DNA from: Strongylocentrotus droebachiensis
Lineage: Eukaryota > Echinodermata > Echinoidea > Camarodonta > Strongylocentrotidae
Direction of reading: 5' to 3'
Length of the DNA stretch: 64,000 bases
Assembly: GCA_035222895.1 (NCBI GenBank)
Contig: JAVYIG010007465.1
Span: 37,725-101,724, forward strand
Both the position numbers and the translations under genes were made by a program. Of this stretch, positions 44,401 to 58,681 are shown piece by piece. The notes under the pieces are model-generated. The model worked only from the letters and a program-made list of their open reading frames with translations. It was not told the origin of the DNA and did no database searches. Within the stretch, counting starts at the first letter, position 1. The number at the start of each line of letters is the position of its first letter.

Positions 44401-47227
44401 AGGGAATAAAGTTGATAGAATAGTTGGGAGTAGAATTAGGTAATTGGGGAGGAGAAACCAGTCAAAATAAAGGGAGATGGCAACTACAGAGAGAGAGAGA
44501 TGGGAAAAGTGCTCTAGTTTCAGTAATGACCATTATGAGGGTCATTTTCTTAATACACCCCCAGGCAGATTACACAACTTCAAATAATGTTAATAATGAT
44601 GGGAAATGTCGTGACTTCCGATTTCTAGCTAATTGAAGCCGCACAAGATAAGGTTTTGATTAAAACCATCATGGACAAAACACAAGCACTTGAACTGCAA
44701 AACTGGCATGTTAAGTGGAAACACTGAAGCCCATTAAGAGGATAATACGAAGAAAATAATGTTCTCTGTAATTATTTTTTGAGCGTGCAACTTTTGCCAA
44801 ACATGCAGTTCGAGTAGTTACAGATGAGAAAAAAAGAATTAACTGTCTTGTTATTTTAAATTTTTGGGAGAAACAAATTACACGTATATATCTATTTTGG
44901 GAACATGTAGACCGCATGAGCAATAGAAAGAAAAAGTGGAGGAAGGGAGGTGGAAAGGGGGATAGAGAGACAAATAGAGATGGCGAGATTGAGAGGGGTG
45001 AAGTAGAGGGAGATGAGATCATAGAATAGAGAGACAGATAGTCATGAGAGAGGGGGACAATACGTCGGAGGGAGTAGGGGGTAGAGAGAGAGAGAGAGAG
45101 AGAGAGGGGGCTGAATAGAGAGGGGATGGAAAAGAAAGACAGACACAGACAGACAGACGAACATGACAATAAATGCCGATACGGGGGATGTGGAGGCAGA
45201 GAAGAAAATGGAATAGATCACGAGGGCAGTGAGAAAGAGAAAGAGAGAGAGAGAGAGAGACAGAGAGAGACAGACAGAGACAGAGAGACAGAGAGGGGGA
45301 CAAAGAGAGAGAGATGAAGAAAAAAAACATATAAACTGAGAAAGAGAGGGAAAGAAATAGAAAGGGGAAGGACTACTCTATTTATCATAACTTCCCCATG
45401 CACAGCCCGTATAATATTGCGAACGAAAACATCGTGTTTATTTATGACCTAGTATTTGAGACCGCAAATCGGGACTATACATTGATCAATCAATTCTGCT
45501 ATTATTGGGCCGGTGTAATTTACTCTACAGACCAGAGCTGGAGCAACAGATCTTTATAAATTTCGGGAGCTCGCAAGCAATCATTCTTTTCTACTATTTT
45601 TTTCTCGCAAAGACCCCAAAACATACGGAGATATTGAACGGAAAACTAATAAGGATGCACTATTGACAAAAGGCCGACCTCAAAACCCCAAATAAGAAAC
45701 CTTTACGGTTCATGAGAATGAAAGGATTTGAAAAGCGAGGGGAGTATGTTGGAGAAGTAAAGCAGAGATAAATTCAAGTTTCCAATATTTGCTGAGCAGG
45801 TTTATATCATTCATCATATTTAACGGTATACCGGTAGTAGGCTTCTGATTTGACTTCGCGGAATGTTTAGTTAAACTTCAATTTCTCATAGTTTTGATTC
45901 GGTCTAGACTTGTTGCCATATTGCTTCCACAATTTCCAATTCTTGATCACTTTGAGTCGAAGAGCTTCCATTCAAATATCAAACATATCAAAGTTATTGC
46001 CATTCCAATACCAGATATATAACGGTATTGTTTTCCCTTTTCAAATTAAAACAAATACTGTTGAATCGTAGGTCATCTACCTTGCAGAACTAACAAGAAT
46101 GTTCAGAAAGTTTCAAGGAAAATGATCAACGCTAAACGCCGAGAGAGGAACGATTGAAGAATACATCACCCCCAAGTAACCTAACCCTAACCCTAAACAA
46201 AACCCTATTATACGTGCTAAGATTTCTGATGTGCTGATATATCAATATTTATTTTCTTGTTCTATGCACTATTTAGGGTTATGAAAATAAATATTTCATT
46301 TTGGGGTTGTTGGTTATATTGTTTCCATTGTTACTTCGGGTCACTTCCTTGCGTCAGATAATATTGTAAATATTATGTTTAGACGAAGATTTCTCGTAGA
46401 ATTAAGGAACCAATAAAAATCTCGGAGAAATATCCTCGCTTTCTCACATTGAACAATTCGAGCCATATCATGATGTCTTAAAGAGAGAGAGAGAGAGCAA
46501 AAGAGAGAGAGAAAGAAATTTAAAAGACTGAAATATAAATTGATAGAGCGAGACTGAGAGGAAAAGTTAAAGAGAGGGGGCAACATGATTGTGTGTGTGT
46601 GCGCGCATGATTGTGTGCGTGCGCGTGTGAGTGCGTGTGAGTGTGTGTAAAGGAGGGTGGGGAAAGGTGCTGTATACAGAGAGAATACAGAGAGAAACAG
46701 AAAGAGAGAGAAACAGAAAGAGACAGAGAAACATGACTATAGAAAGAAAAAAAAAGTTACAGAAAGAGAGATAGGTAGACGGGGCATGAGAGAGAAATAA
46801 TGATAATAGAGAGACATGGAACAGTTACTTTCAACAACAAAATACACCCCAAAATGGACAAAAAGGATGAGAAATGAGAAATGAAGAACACACCAAAACA
46901 CGAAATTGATAAAAACATGTAACAAAATGCACCACGTTCTAAATAGTACCCATCGGAAATGATGAAAGATCACAAAGGTGATATAGATTTGTTTCCATTT
47001 CGGAAATAGAAACCTTTCCTGGTTGTTCCCATTAAGCGTCTTGGACAAAAGGAAAATGGAAAAGCAAGCCTGAAGCCCGAGGTTTTTTTTCTTCGAGAGA
47101 GTGATAGTTATGAGAAGAGATGAAAAACAACAGCAAGGTCACGTGGGTATCTGATTACACGACTCTACGAAATGAGGTTTACACAGGCAGGTGAATCCGG
47201 TCACCTCAAACAGGTACGACGCATAAT
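44401..47227 (+). other. Intergenic; GA- and GT-rich tracts, no gene seen
   Basis: GA/GACA-rich 44930-45350 and 46480-46800, GT/GC alternation 46586-46650. Two tandem CCTAA units at 46181 are too few to be telomeric. Confidence 0.55.
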
Positions 47228-47545
47228 CAGGGGGGTGTTTCACAAAGATCATAAGTTGAACTTATCTCTTAGTTGGCCTTAACAATTATGGAAAGACATT
47301 AGCATCCTTGAAAATATTTTGTAAACGTTATTTTAAAAGGCATAAAATGTTGATTCAAATCATTCAAATTTTCTATTATTATGGGAGATTTCATGTTCTT
47401 GATATGGAATTTATGAAAAGTCTAAAATACTTCAATTTTTGCTTTTGAATATATTTCAAAATAAGGCTACAAATGGCTCTCCATAATATCTGAGTCCAAA
47501 TTTAGAGTCAAGTTCGATTTTGAATATTTGTGAAACAACCCCCAG
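47228..47545 (+). mobile_element. ~318-bp MITE, pair with 57.6 kb
   Basis: Left end CAGGGGGGTGTTTCACAAAG, right end TTTGTGAAACAACCCCCAG. The interior AAGTTGAACTTATCTCT..AGTTGG and AAAGTCTAAAATACT match 57607-57912. Confidence 0.8.
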
Positions 47546-48531
47546 GAATAGTTGAAGAAGCAGTAGTGGTAATATTACAACAACAACAACAAAAATGTTA
47601 CAACAGCAACAACAACATTCATTTGGAAGATTAACAACAAAATTAAAAGATGAATGACTTTTGAAGTTTTCTTTTTTTCAACTATTTGCAGCTAACATTA
47701 TTTTATTTTTTTTATATATTTTTTTTAATGAATGTTTAATGCACTTGATACATGAGAGTTTTTATTTAAGAGGAATCAACTACAGGTTGTACATGTTGTT
47801 TAGGCATTCTTTTCTGGCAGAGTCCGCTAATCATGAAATACTCTGCGCAGTTCTAAACAAGTAGGTTACACGGGTGATGGCCTGACGTGTATTTCATCCT
47901 TCCAAATATCACATTACAGAACAAAACAAAAGAAAATAAGAGCAAAAAATCATATATATATATATATATATATAAGGAATGCAACTCCCGGAATAAAAGA
48001 CTGTTGAAGGGAGAAGAAAGAAAGCCTTGATGAAATCGGAAAATCCACGATAGCTTTGGGTCATAACGGACAAAGAAAACTGGGTCAAAAACGCCCCCAC
48101 AAACGGAAAAAGAAAAGGGAAGACGGATAGCTGCATGGTATTAACATGGTGATGAAATGCAGATAATATGATTGTTTATATCATAATGCATTGGAAACAG
48201 GGTACAATTTCAAAACACGTTAGTACGCCGGCGAGAAAACTAAGTTTAATGTCAAAATATAAGTTTCACCATTGATTAATCAATGCTAATAAAATCAAAC
48301 AAAACGTTGGAAACTGTGATGACGAAAAAGATAAAGAAAGTGGAAAATGAAGTAGCTATATCCATTATTGTATTTTGAAACAATAAATATTGCGGTACAG
48401 TGAATTACGTCAAGGAAGCAATCGTTATGAATGCTATTGATCGCCGAATAATCTAATATGCCACGACTTGAAGAGCGGTTATGATTTGTTTGTCGCTAAC
48501 ATGCATGAGACAAGTTTCAACAAGCATGACA

Positions 48532-48673
48532 TTAGGGACTTTTAGATTATGCACGAGAACGCGGACTGCCCTTTTAAGGCAATGTGACGTCACTGCCAGT
48601 GCCTTAAAAGGATGTCACATTGCCTTAAAAGGGCAGTCCACGTTCTCGTCGTGCAGAATCTAAAAGTCCCTTT
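48532..48673 (+). mobile_element. 142-bp foldback MITE
   Basis: Arms AGGGACTTTTAGATT...CACGAGAACG..GACTGCCCTTTTAAGGCA and their reverse complement pair almost fully. The loop region contains TGACGTCACTG. Confidence 0.85.
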
Positions 48674-49639
48674 AAAACAAAGATACGTACCTATCAAATA
48701 CAGTCTCCTATTGTTGTGCCATAACAATCATGGCAAAACTGTCTCATGAACTCCTTGTTTATAAAAAGTGTGATTGTACATCAGCACGATCAGTCCAGGA
48801 CGACACTTCTCCGAAATTGACCGCTTCCCGACATTAATTGGTGAAGTAATTGAACAGCTCACTAAACAAACACTGTAATACAACTTTCTGTCTGAGAGAC
48901 TATACGCAGATGCAATATTGTAATTGACACTGTCGATGATTAGCAGAATTCGGAAATAAACACAGACTTGTAAATTACGTGTAGCCGACAAAATCAATAA
49001 TGGGCGTTTAGTAGTCGCCACGTTGATGATCAATACATATGTCAACAGGTGTCCGTGCCCCAAAATGGCCGCACAAAAAAAAAACACGAAGAGAACGTTA
49101 TTAACAAGCATGCAATCGTCGTGTAATTAGTGAGGGAACGACGTGACAGACTGTGTTCTGCGGAAAAGTACCAGTATATTTGACAAATTCGTCATGGGGT
49201 TTTGAAGGCGCTTGTGTACATCGGTGCTCAGTGAAGCGTGAAATTAAAAACAAAAGCGGATATCCTTTTGATCAAGTGTAAAATGATATGACGATATAGA
49301 AACGACGGTATAAATTGTAAACTAGGAACGAGAAGGGGAGATATGGTGTACTCATGCGCACTGCAAACCAGACGTCATTTTCCTGACGGAGTGCTGCGTC
49401 AGACATCGGTGCGGTCTTCTGACACGTCAGTAAAAAAAAAAAAACAATCGAAAAATGCATAACGCTCAAATTGCGTTATGTGTTGTTTCCTCTTTATATT
49501 CTATTTATTACTTCTTTTAGGGTCTTGCTTAATTTGAGATCTAGTTGCCATTTTTGTCATGCAATATCGCCCAAATTTCTCAGATAAGTAGTGTACCGTC
49601 CTGTTCTCAATCTTACATCAGGTGCTCCACAAATCTCCC
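48674..49639 (+). other. Intergenic, nothing recognised
   Basis: Ordinary AT-rich sequence with scattered CpGs; no exon, RNA gene or repeat family recognised. Confidence 0.45.
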
Positions 49640-49806
49640 TTGATACATGTGTGAGAAATGTTTTGTTACTATTGTTTTCGAATAAATTAGTGACACATTA
49701 CAGCATCTGAGCTGCAGCGAATCAATTTCATTGTCGTATTTGGGATTCTCCTTACAGGGACTGCTGGTATGACCAGCTGTCAGCAATTATTTGTTGATAG
49801 AAGTGG
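49640..49806 (+). repeat. Dispersed repeat, second copy of 2038-2215
   Basis: Shares GATACATGTGTGAG, GCATCTGAG, GATTCTCCTTACA and GACCAGCTGTCAGCAATTAT in the same order as the 2-kb copy. Confidence 0.6.
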
Positions 49807-52800
49807 TTATTGTTCGCAATTGTACAATACTTGTATATACAAAACATGGTCTTACTGCATATAAAGAATTACACGTGGCAGCATTTGGAATGACGTCTAG
49901 TACGAAACGGGCCAGTAACTAGTGCTACTACTTCTACTTCTATTAATTTTTCATATATTTTGAAATATGACTTTCTCATTGCGGTGAGGCGTCGCGACGT
50001 TGCCTATATTCTTTAAAATGTAATGTATTCGACGCGTCATTTCGATTGCGTCAATAATACCTACGTGTACGCCAACAAATAAATCAAGCCTACGAGCACG
50101 ATTAAACTGATAATCATTACGTCAACGCAATATCAGTTTGGATTCCTTTTTGTCTTCTTTATTCCCATATCATGGGACGCAACACAGAACGCATCAATCA
50201 ATGACGCAGTACTACCGCACCAATCGAAGACGCAGTACTACGTCACCTAACGACGCGTCGTGATCAACGGGCATTGCCACCGATAATTAATGACGACGGA
50301 TTGTTGCTCATCTCCGTGGAGGACCAACGTGGCATTTGTTGACAAAATAAGTCAAATTTATCGCGCGTACCGTTGGTGGCCGTAGAATGCTAACTACGCC
50401 GAGATCAAGGCGGTCTGAGCCAGCTGTGGCCCATGAACAAGACTTTCTGAAATAGGATAGTTGTCAAGAATTCTAACAAGGGAATTCAAGCATCTACCTC
50501 TCTTGCTTCATATACGAAGGGGCTTACTGTATCTATAGACAGAGATGTTCTTCAGATTTCAAAGAAAGATCAAATGCGTGGGTGTGAATGTAAATTTGTA
50601 GGAGAAGTAAGTCTTACTTTCATAACACGACCAGGTCAAAATGTTTAACTAACAAAAGTATAACTTCAACTCATGACTCTCTCTCTGGAGATGACTGGGC
50701 ACACGGGAAATGGAATTCCTCTTACCTTATAGATTTTCCTTTAACAAACTATGGCTCAAACCTCAAACATTATGAAACTGCGGCAGAAGACAAAGACACG
50801 ATGTGGAAATTTCAAGGAAGGATAAGAAAATGATACACTATAAGAGAACCTGCAAATAACTTTATGCGGGTAGAAAAATCCTCTTCAAATTCGTCTCGTG
50901 ATCATTTCTACGAAACAAGTTTGGGAAAGCGCCAGAAATATCGAGTGCGGAACGGAACCTGTTTTTATTTCGTTCCCGGCTAAGATTTCGTTGATCCAAC
51001 TATATTCGGGACGTCCCAGTTGAAACGAGACCGAAGTCCCAAGAGTTGGCCTTCGAAGCCGAAAGCCCATTAGACCTACGTCACAACATAAAGGAGACTT
51101 AACATAGCAATCTCGGGGAAAAAAGTTACAAAAGCTGTTAGAAAATCAACGAGACGCTCTTGATTGTTCAGTCAGTCTCGAACTGTTCAAAGAACAGCGG
51201 AACGCCAAATCTTGTGTGCCCCCCCCCCCCCCCACACACACACACTTTTTTCTTCTTCTTTACCTCACACGATTCTCTGATCTGTCAATATAAAAATCAC
51301 AACTTTACATGGCGAAAAGTAATGATTGTAAATTAAAATTTATCTATTTCTGTTAATGAACTGAATGCTCATATTTAATCAGAATCAGTTAAAGACTACT
51401 TTGCAATGTAAGAGAATACAAACAGACTATGCCTATTATAATCGTACGAACTTATATACACATATCTGTGAACCGTCATTTCCTATTATGCAGGGCTTTC
51501 AGTTATTGTTTTGTAAATTTCATTTATTATTTTATATGTGTTCTAAAAAGACAAAACACAAGGACAACCTGAAAAGCTTCAACAACAAAAATTATAAAGA
51601 ATCCCTACACTACGGGCTTGGGGCATGTTTACCTTGAAATTTTGTGAAATTAAAATAATACAACAAATCTTTTCCGCTTAAAGGATGTTTTTAAACCTTG
51701 GATAATATGAAAGTCTCACGATGTTACTTCTTCTTTATACGTATACCTTGTTTGTTGGAAAACATTCGTATAATACGTTAGTACGTTAGGTCCGGTTTAG
51801 AGGGGAGGGGAGGATGGGGGTTGATCCCCTTCAGAATGCATCATTTATCGACGCAACGCCCCTACATGATTTTTCTTCAGGCGTTTCAGGTTATGTGATT
51901 TTAAAAAGAAATTCATGGATACGTAACGTTTGGTTGGAAAGTGTTGAAAGGCTTCGAGCTGGGCCGTTGATTGTTATGAATTATCTACGCACATGAACTT
52001 TACAAATACTATCTTTTAAATTCATTTGTCTTAAAATAAATATGAATCGGGCATCCGTTTCACTTCGACTTCCGTTCCAGGAGCGGATATACATTTGTTT
52101 TTGTAAGGTACCAGAGTAGACTAGCTTTTTGGGGGCAGTCATCGTGTTATTAAGGATCACTTTGTTTAGAGTAGAATCCATGCTCAAAAACAGTTATTCA
52201 ATTACTATTTGTGGATTCTCGTCTAATTTCCAGTGGATATCAGCACTATATAGTAGCAGACCAAGGATTGTCTACCAAAGGGGAAACAAATCAGATTTCC
52301 TACAAGTTCTTACGTTTGTTTTCCTTATTTTTTTCTTCATTATTTATTTATTTATTCATTTATTCATCATTATTCTCTTGTTTGGTCTCCTTTTTCGGGG
52401 TTGGGGGGGGGGGGGGGGTCCTTACTTTTGTTTCGTTCTTCCACGTGGATATGCCTTTACTGCATGTCCCATCTAAGCTATGCCTCCAACAAGACCGCCA
52501 CCAATTATTAAAACAAAAAAATGCCTTGAGTTGATGGCAGAATATTTTGCCATTGTTTAAAACAACCGCTCCCTGAAAACTACACATTACAATCGAAACT
52601 TTTCGACAACAAGCCAGTGATCCGTTCTTCTTTTCGTTACAAATCATTCCTCGCCTATAGACGCCAGCGTCCCAGGACTCGGAAAACATTTTCGCCTGGT
52701 TGGTTGGCGATGATAGATTGTCCCACGTGCCCACTTTCCCGTATGTGCCATAGAGAATCATCACAAACCGTGACGCGACTGGGACTAATATAAATTGAAC

Positions 52801-52989
52801 AATGCGCTCGAGCGCTCGGTACAGAATTCGGCTTTGGATTCGGTTGAATGTGGGTGGGATGGAGGGATTATTAAGAAAATAAATAAGTATAAGTGCATTC
52901 TATAGAAGTGTTTAGTATAAATTATCTCTACCCTTAGCATTAAATCTGTAATCCACTCCTCCGTTTGACTTTAAACTATTCATTTACCC
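49807..52989 (+). other. Intergenic; CpG-rich patch at 49.98-50.40 kb
   Basis: At 50160-50280 ACGCAGTACTAC occurs twice among several GACGC and ACGTCA motifs, so this may be regulatory. Elsewhere there are C and G runs (51219, 52405) and no gene signal. Confidence 0.45.
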
Positions 52990-53061
52990 GATGATAATAA
53001 TATTAATAATAGTGGGTTCTTGTACAGCGCTCATATCTGACAAATTTGACACTCCACAATA
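52990..53061 (-). mobile_element. SINE tail fragment, reverse
   Basis: The minus strand carries AGCGCTGTACAAGAACCC followed by a reversed ATT tail, as at the end of the 16-kb reverse copy. Confidence 0.5.
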
Positions 53062-56000
53062 AATAGTTAATGAATAATTTACATTCGTTTCATAAACCTG
53101 AAACTCAGTCATTATTGATGAAATCTTTATATTAATATTTTATAACTGCTTTATCTATAATTTCATTTTCCCTGTGTGCCTCTTGATTTCTTTAAACTAA
53201 AGTTGAACTGTTAACTCGTAATAATTCATGTTAGTTAAATCCCTTTGGAACAATGACACAAGTTAAATGACACTCATAATCTCTACTTTCCAATTTCTCC
53301 TAAGTGTGTACTAATTATCCCCCCCCCCCCTCACAAAACAAATTGCCTATGCCAAATAACATTTGTTGGTTATTTGACATCATGGTGTTACCATGGTTAC
53401 AACAAAACACGCAGGTCACCCTAAAACGAAGAACTAACAGATTAACAAAACAGATTTATGCAGCTCTCTCTCTCTCTCTCTCTTTTGAGTTGGTAAAACG
53501 TTTCATAAATCGTCATGAAGCTAGAAATGGAAGTTTCTTTATAAGGAAAGGAGGCGTAACACACGCAAGTACAAATACTCCTTATGTGAGAGGGGGGCGG
53601 GGGAAAGTGTGCATAGGAAAACGGCTACTTCACAAAAAAAATAGGGGGACAGAGCTACCGAATTTTCAAAAATCTATCATTTTGTAAATCCTTTCCGTCG
53701 GCTTATTCACTGTCGATATTGGCAACCTATAATGTCAGTCGTCACAGGGGCAAGTGGTATACCTATAACTCGCTTCTTGGGAGGCTACTTCAACCCTGAC
53801 CTACCCCCAGTAAAGTTCGAGGTCCTGCATTCCTGGTCCACGGGTACAACAACCAACAATGTACTGTGGCCTTTGCGGTAGCAGGTCCATGGCGGTAACC
53901 TCTGCGTATGCCCTCCGCCACCCCTCCCCTGTTAAATAAATGTTGAATGATTGATATCCGTATTGGAACAGAGCGCGAATCAAAACGTTTATCATCAACA
54001 TTTAACTTTTTATATTGCACATTACATTTTTCAAACACTCATAATTTCTGTTTAGTACTATCATTGTCTATAATTTTATTGTTCATGTACTTGAACCGGA
54101 TACAGTGTTGATACACATAATGTGATACACATAACGTCATGGACAGGATGCAGATTAGGTGTAATGAGGAGACAAAAAGCGTCATAGGTTACCATGGAAA
54201 CGTACTGAAATGTAAGAGACAAGGTCAGCAAACAAATGAATAACAAAACTTCCTTTAATCCATACATGTTTAATTGACGCAATTAGGGAGAGCTTTGTTA
54301 CTGTTTTCTTCTTTTTTTTAATGAAAATGTGATCTACATGAAAACAGACTTGGATTTCCCAATCGTACCTTTAAACGGTTGCCTACGAAGTAAAAGAGAA
54401 GGAGGGCGGGGTGCAACGCTTGGCACTCTGAAGTCACGCACTGCGGTCTTTCTACATCTAACAAAGATAAGAGTTGCCGGGTGCTTTATTATTTTTTCGT
54501 TCGTTTATGTTGTCTGTTCGTTTGGTTGGTTGGTTGGTTTTGTTTCTTTGTTTCGTTAGTGTATGTTTGCTTTTTCTCTTTGCTTTATTTGATTCTTCAT
54601 CGTTCGTTTTCTTAGTTCGAGGCATGCCCAGGCGACGATTGTTCTGCGGTCTACTATACTACACTGACCGAATTGGACACAACACTGTGCCTAAACCTCA
54701 GTATAACCCTAACCCTAAAACCAAACTGCAGCCCTATGCATAACCCTAGATATACATTGTTAGATGAAGCCTGGGGTAAAAGTCGCCATAGCAAATGTTT
54801 GGTCACCTGTTACAGATGTCACGAATAACGTTCACTGGAATTTAACACTCTTCTCTACTGATCGTGTTGAACGATTTTATGAAAGCGACCATGACTTTTC
54901 TTTTCGGAAAGAAATTTAGGAGTGGAATAAATCGAATACCAGCCTGGTTAAACACCCTCGACCCCTCCCCTGGTGGGCGGAATCATTGCGTGTGGTGTTA
55001 CTGGTGTATTACCCCTACTAGTATGGAGGCACAAACCCTTGTTCTTCGTTGTGCGTAACACTGTCTGTACTGTGAAGACTAGGCTAAAAGCAAACTGCGT
55101 AGGCTCTGTATTGAAGCTGCTTCGCACGCAGCCAGTGACTGATAGAGCTAGGCTCTGGTCAAGGCTTTAGGAATTGTGGTAAAATGTCAAATCAGATTCT
55201 GAACCTGCAGACTTTAATGACCATGTCACACCAAATAGATTCACATTTAATCGATACAAGACTGAACGAAAATTATATTATCCTAATGGACAGGTTCATG
55301 TCGTTTAGTCACTTTGAAGTATGTGTGACAGGGGTTTTGCCATCCAATTAAATGGTCCATACGATTGAGCTAGTTAATATATTATAATGGGTAAAAGCCA
55401 AAGCCAAGGATGCATGTTCAAATCACAAAATATACAATAACAAAACGAAACAAAAAAGTACAAAAGAACGCCACTATTATATAAAACAACCACTCCCTCT
55501 CCCCCCCCCTTATAAAAGAAGAAGGTAAAGAATAAAGAAATACAGTAAAATAGTAATAGTATTAATAAATCCTTCACTGTTTGTGAAGATTTGTGCAAAA
55601 TATAACAATCAAATACCTGGACGGGATCTATAGATGTGGTTCCAGCCGTTTTAATGGAAGTCTGTGATCATCCCTGAAATCTTTGGTGTGTGGCTCACGG
55701 TACAAACGCCTGGAATGGAAGACAACGATTTGCAGATTCGACGAGGTAGACGATTCATCAACTCTTTATCTGTGATGAGTGGAAGAGAAAGAGATGAGAT
55801 TAAGATATTTTTTTTTAAAAACCAACAAAATATACAAAATATAAAAACATAAAAAGCAACTGCATACGATTTTGAAAATACATAGATGTTTACAACATGA
55901 GAAATTTACAATATATCATGTACATGAAGAAAGAAAATCATTTTTCTTCGGACATGTTCTTTCAATTTTCATATCAAAGTTGAACAAAATTGATCAGAAT

Positions 56001-57606
56001 ATTTCATTACATACTCGTGTTTTTCGTATTGTTCCAAATTGACAGGTTTACTAACAACATTTTATTCAAATCCAGGGACGTTTCTTTCCTGGGGACCTCG
56101 TGATGATTTATTCCATTAACCTGATATTAATGAATGAACTACAATACTTGGAGTCCAGTCTGCATCATACATTCCCGGGGAAGCTTTCAGTTTGTCAAGA
56201 AGGACCTTTGTTTAAAAAGTATGGCTAACATCGAATGTGTAAATCTGTCTTTTGCACGACATCAGATAGTAATCATAAACAATGCTCTAATATTGTGGGC
56301 TACAATATCCAATCCATACATATACAATATCCTTCTCGGCAGAACAAGAATTTGTTATTTTTCTGGACCATGTGCGTGGGAGCTTAAGATAATTGTTTAC
56401 AAAATAAAAGAAAACAATGCTCCGAAAACATCTCAACCTTCCCGACGATTCTGACGTAAGACGACGGATGTCTTATTATTCAATTATACATGTGCATGGT
56501 GAAGGGCAAAAAAGGTATTTATACTAAATTGTTAATCTCTATTTCTTTCTCTCTCTCCCACTCCCCTTCTCTTTATCTCCCTGTCTCTCTATCTCTCTCG
56601 TGTTCTTCTGAAGTCAGGGGCATCGTGACGGTGATTTCGCCTTCCTCACTTTCGACACATGACTCCCTCTTTTCCTGGCTAAAACTACGGGGAAAGTCGC
56701 GCTAATTTGGGAATTTAGGTCAGCCCATCGCAACTGTTGCCATGGTGATACGAACGCGGCGGCGGGCGGGCGGGTGGATGGGCTGTGGTCCCGCGTGCGT
56801 CTTTTCACCAAGCCAGGGGTCACCAATGCCAGCCGTCCGTCCGTCCCTGGGAAGCGGTTCGCTGCTTCCAGGTTTCAATTCAATTTACACAGAGGGTGGA
56901 TTACCAGCGAACTTGGACATTTTGCGTCGAATGACGATCATTGCGATAACGATATTGCCCAGTGGGCCAGATGTTATCAATCATTACAAATATTATTTAA
57001 TTAATCTGCATATATATTTACACTTCGAAATAAAACAAAACTTGCATACCAAAGTCGCCCTTTAAAGGGTTCAATCTTCTACCTTTCGTGTACCTAAAGG
57101 TCACATCATATTGGTGACAATCCAGTATGATATCTAATTCATTTTTTACAAAATCGTTCCTAAAAATATTTGTAAGTCTTGTAGATCTTCATTTCTTTTT
57201 TCTTTATTTATCCATTATTCATTTGGCAACAAACACCAATCATGAAGATAATACAATTATATTCAAATACAAAAAGAAGGAAAAGTGATTGGAAACATTT
57301 GGTTGTGCTAGCTAGCCTAGCCTATAGTTGCCCGAGTATGGAAATGGCTTAAAGAAAAAGATTTGGTTCTGGAGAGTAAACAAAAATTGATAGCTTTTGA
57401 AATGAAAAATTGTGTTTGTCTTGAAGAGTATAATAGGAATAAGAAATCCCCTCACAAATATGACAAGTACATGTAGCAGCTACAAGTCGTGGACCACAAT
57501 TTTCATGCCGTTTTTATAGCCCCATATAATCATGTATGTGTAGGGTGCACGTGACTCTTGGTGATAATAAGCACATTTCATATCTAAAGAAGCTTTCACT
57601 GTTTAC
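53062..57606 (+). other. Intergenic, no gene seen
   Basis: Contains a CT microsatellite (53464-53483), a C run at 53320, two CCCTAA-like units at 54704 and a somewhat GC-rich patch at 56620-56900. No conserved exon was recognised on either strand. Confidence 0.5.
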
Positions 57607-57912
57607 CCGGGGGGTGTTTCACAAAGATCCTAAGTTGAAATTATCTCTAAGTTGGACTTCAAAATTATGGAAACCCGTTATCACCTTTGAAAATAATTTG
57701 TAGAAATTATTTTAAAAGGCAGAACATGATTATTCATATTTTCTATTATCAAGGAGATTTCATGTTCTTGATGTGTAATTTATGAAAAGTCTAAAATACT
57801 GGAACATTTTAGTTGAATATATTTTATTTTAAAGCTACAAATGGCTTTCCATAGTATTTAAGTCCAACTTAGACTTAAGTTCGACTTAGGATCTTTGTGA
57901 AACACCCCCCAG
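57607..57912 (+). mobile_element. ~306-bp MITE, pair with 47.2 kb
   Basis: Left end GGGGGGTGTTTCACAAAGAT, right end ATCTTTGTGAAACACCCCCC. These are longer and better preserved inverted ends than in the 47-kb copy. Confidence 0.85.
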
Positions 57913-58681
57913 GTGTCAGCATCCGAGTCGTGCGACCTTTCCAGGCAAAAACCGCGATACGAGAGAGTGCGTACGAGTCATGTAATTATTATTCTTTGAA
58001 TAATTTACTGGCTACGCGTTGTTGGTTCATATTATTAAAGCTGAAAACACGATTAAGCTGACTTCATATATTCACACGAGTCCCTTTGAATGGCGGAGCA
58101 CGGATGATAATGTGAGAGGAAGGGGCTTGTGACACCCCCCCCCCCCCCCCTTCCCCCCATTATAAAAAAAAATACGGGAGGGAACTACATGTACATTCAA
58201 TATGAAGACTCTATGTTTTCTATTCCTTAGCCCAAAACTGTTTGGACTGAATTGGAATGGATAGGGTAAAAATTCGGCCAACAGCAGCCCCCCCCCCCCC
58301 CCCCCCCCTCCCTCCCGTATCTCATAATCCATGATGATAATGGTGGGATTGGTTTCAGAGCTGTGGGCGTGAAGAAACAGAAATGAAACTTACTCGAGAT
58401 AATGGCGACTTCCATTTAAATCGGTTACCAAACTTTCGTTAGAAGCACTACAGGTAAATTATAAATGGGTAACACACACATTCGTGTTTAAAAGAAGTTA
58501 AAACGCAGCTTGTAACATCTTGTTCTGAACGAAAGAACAACCATTCCAAGAAGAAACGTTATGATGAATGCTCAAACAAAAACAGCAACAACTAGCGAAT
58601 GCAGAACTGCCAGACAAAGAAAATGAAATGAGACTCCCCCGGTATAGCAGCAACAAGTGCATAACTACTCTCTTAAAAAGA

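Noticed and set aside
46181..46198. Tandem CCTAACCCTAAC (telomere-like); similar at 54704 and 7190
   Set aside because: Only two or three units each, within ordinary DNA; too short for an interstitial telomere claim.
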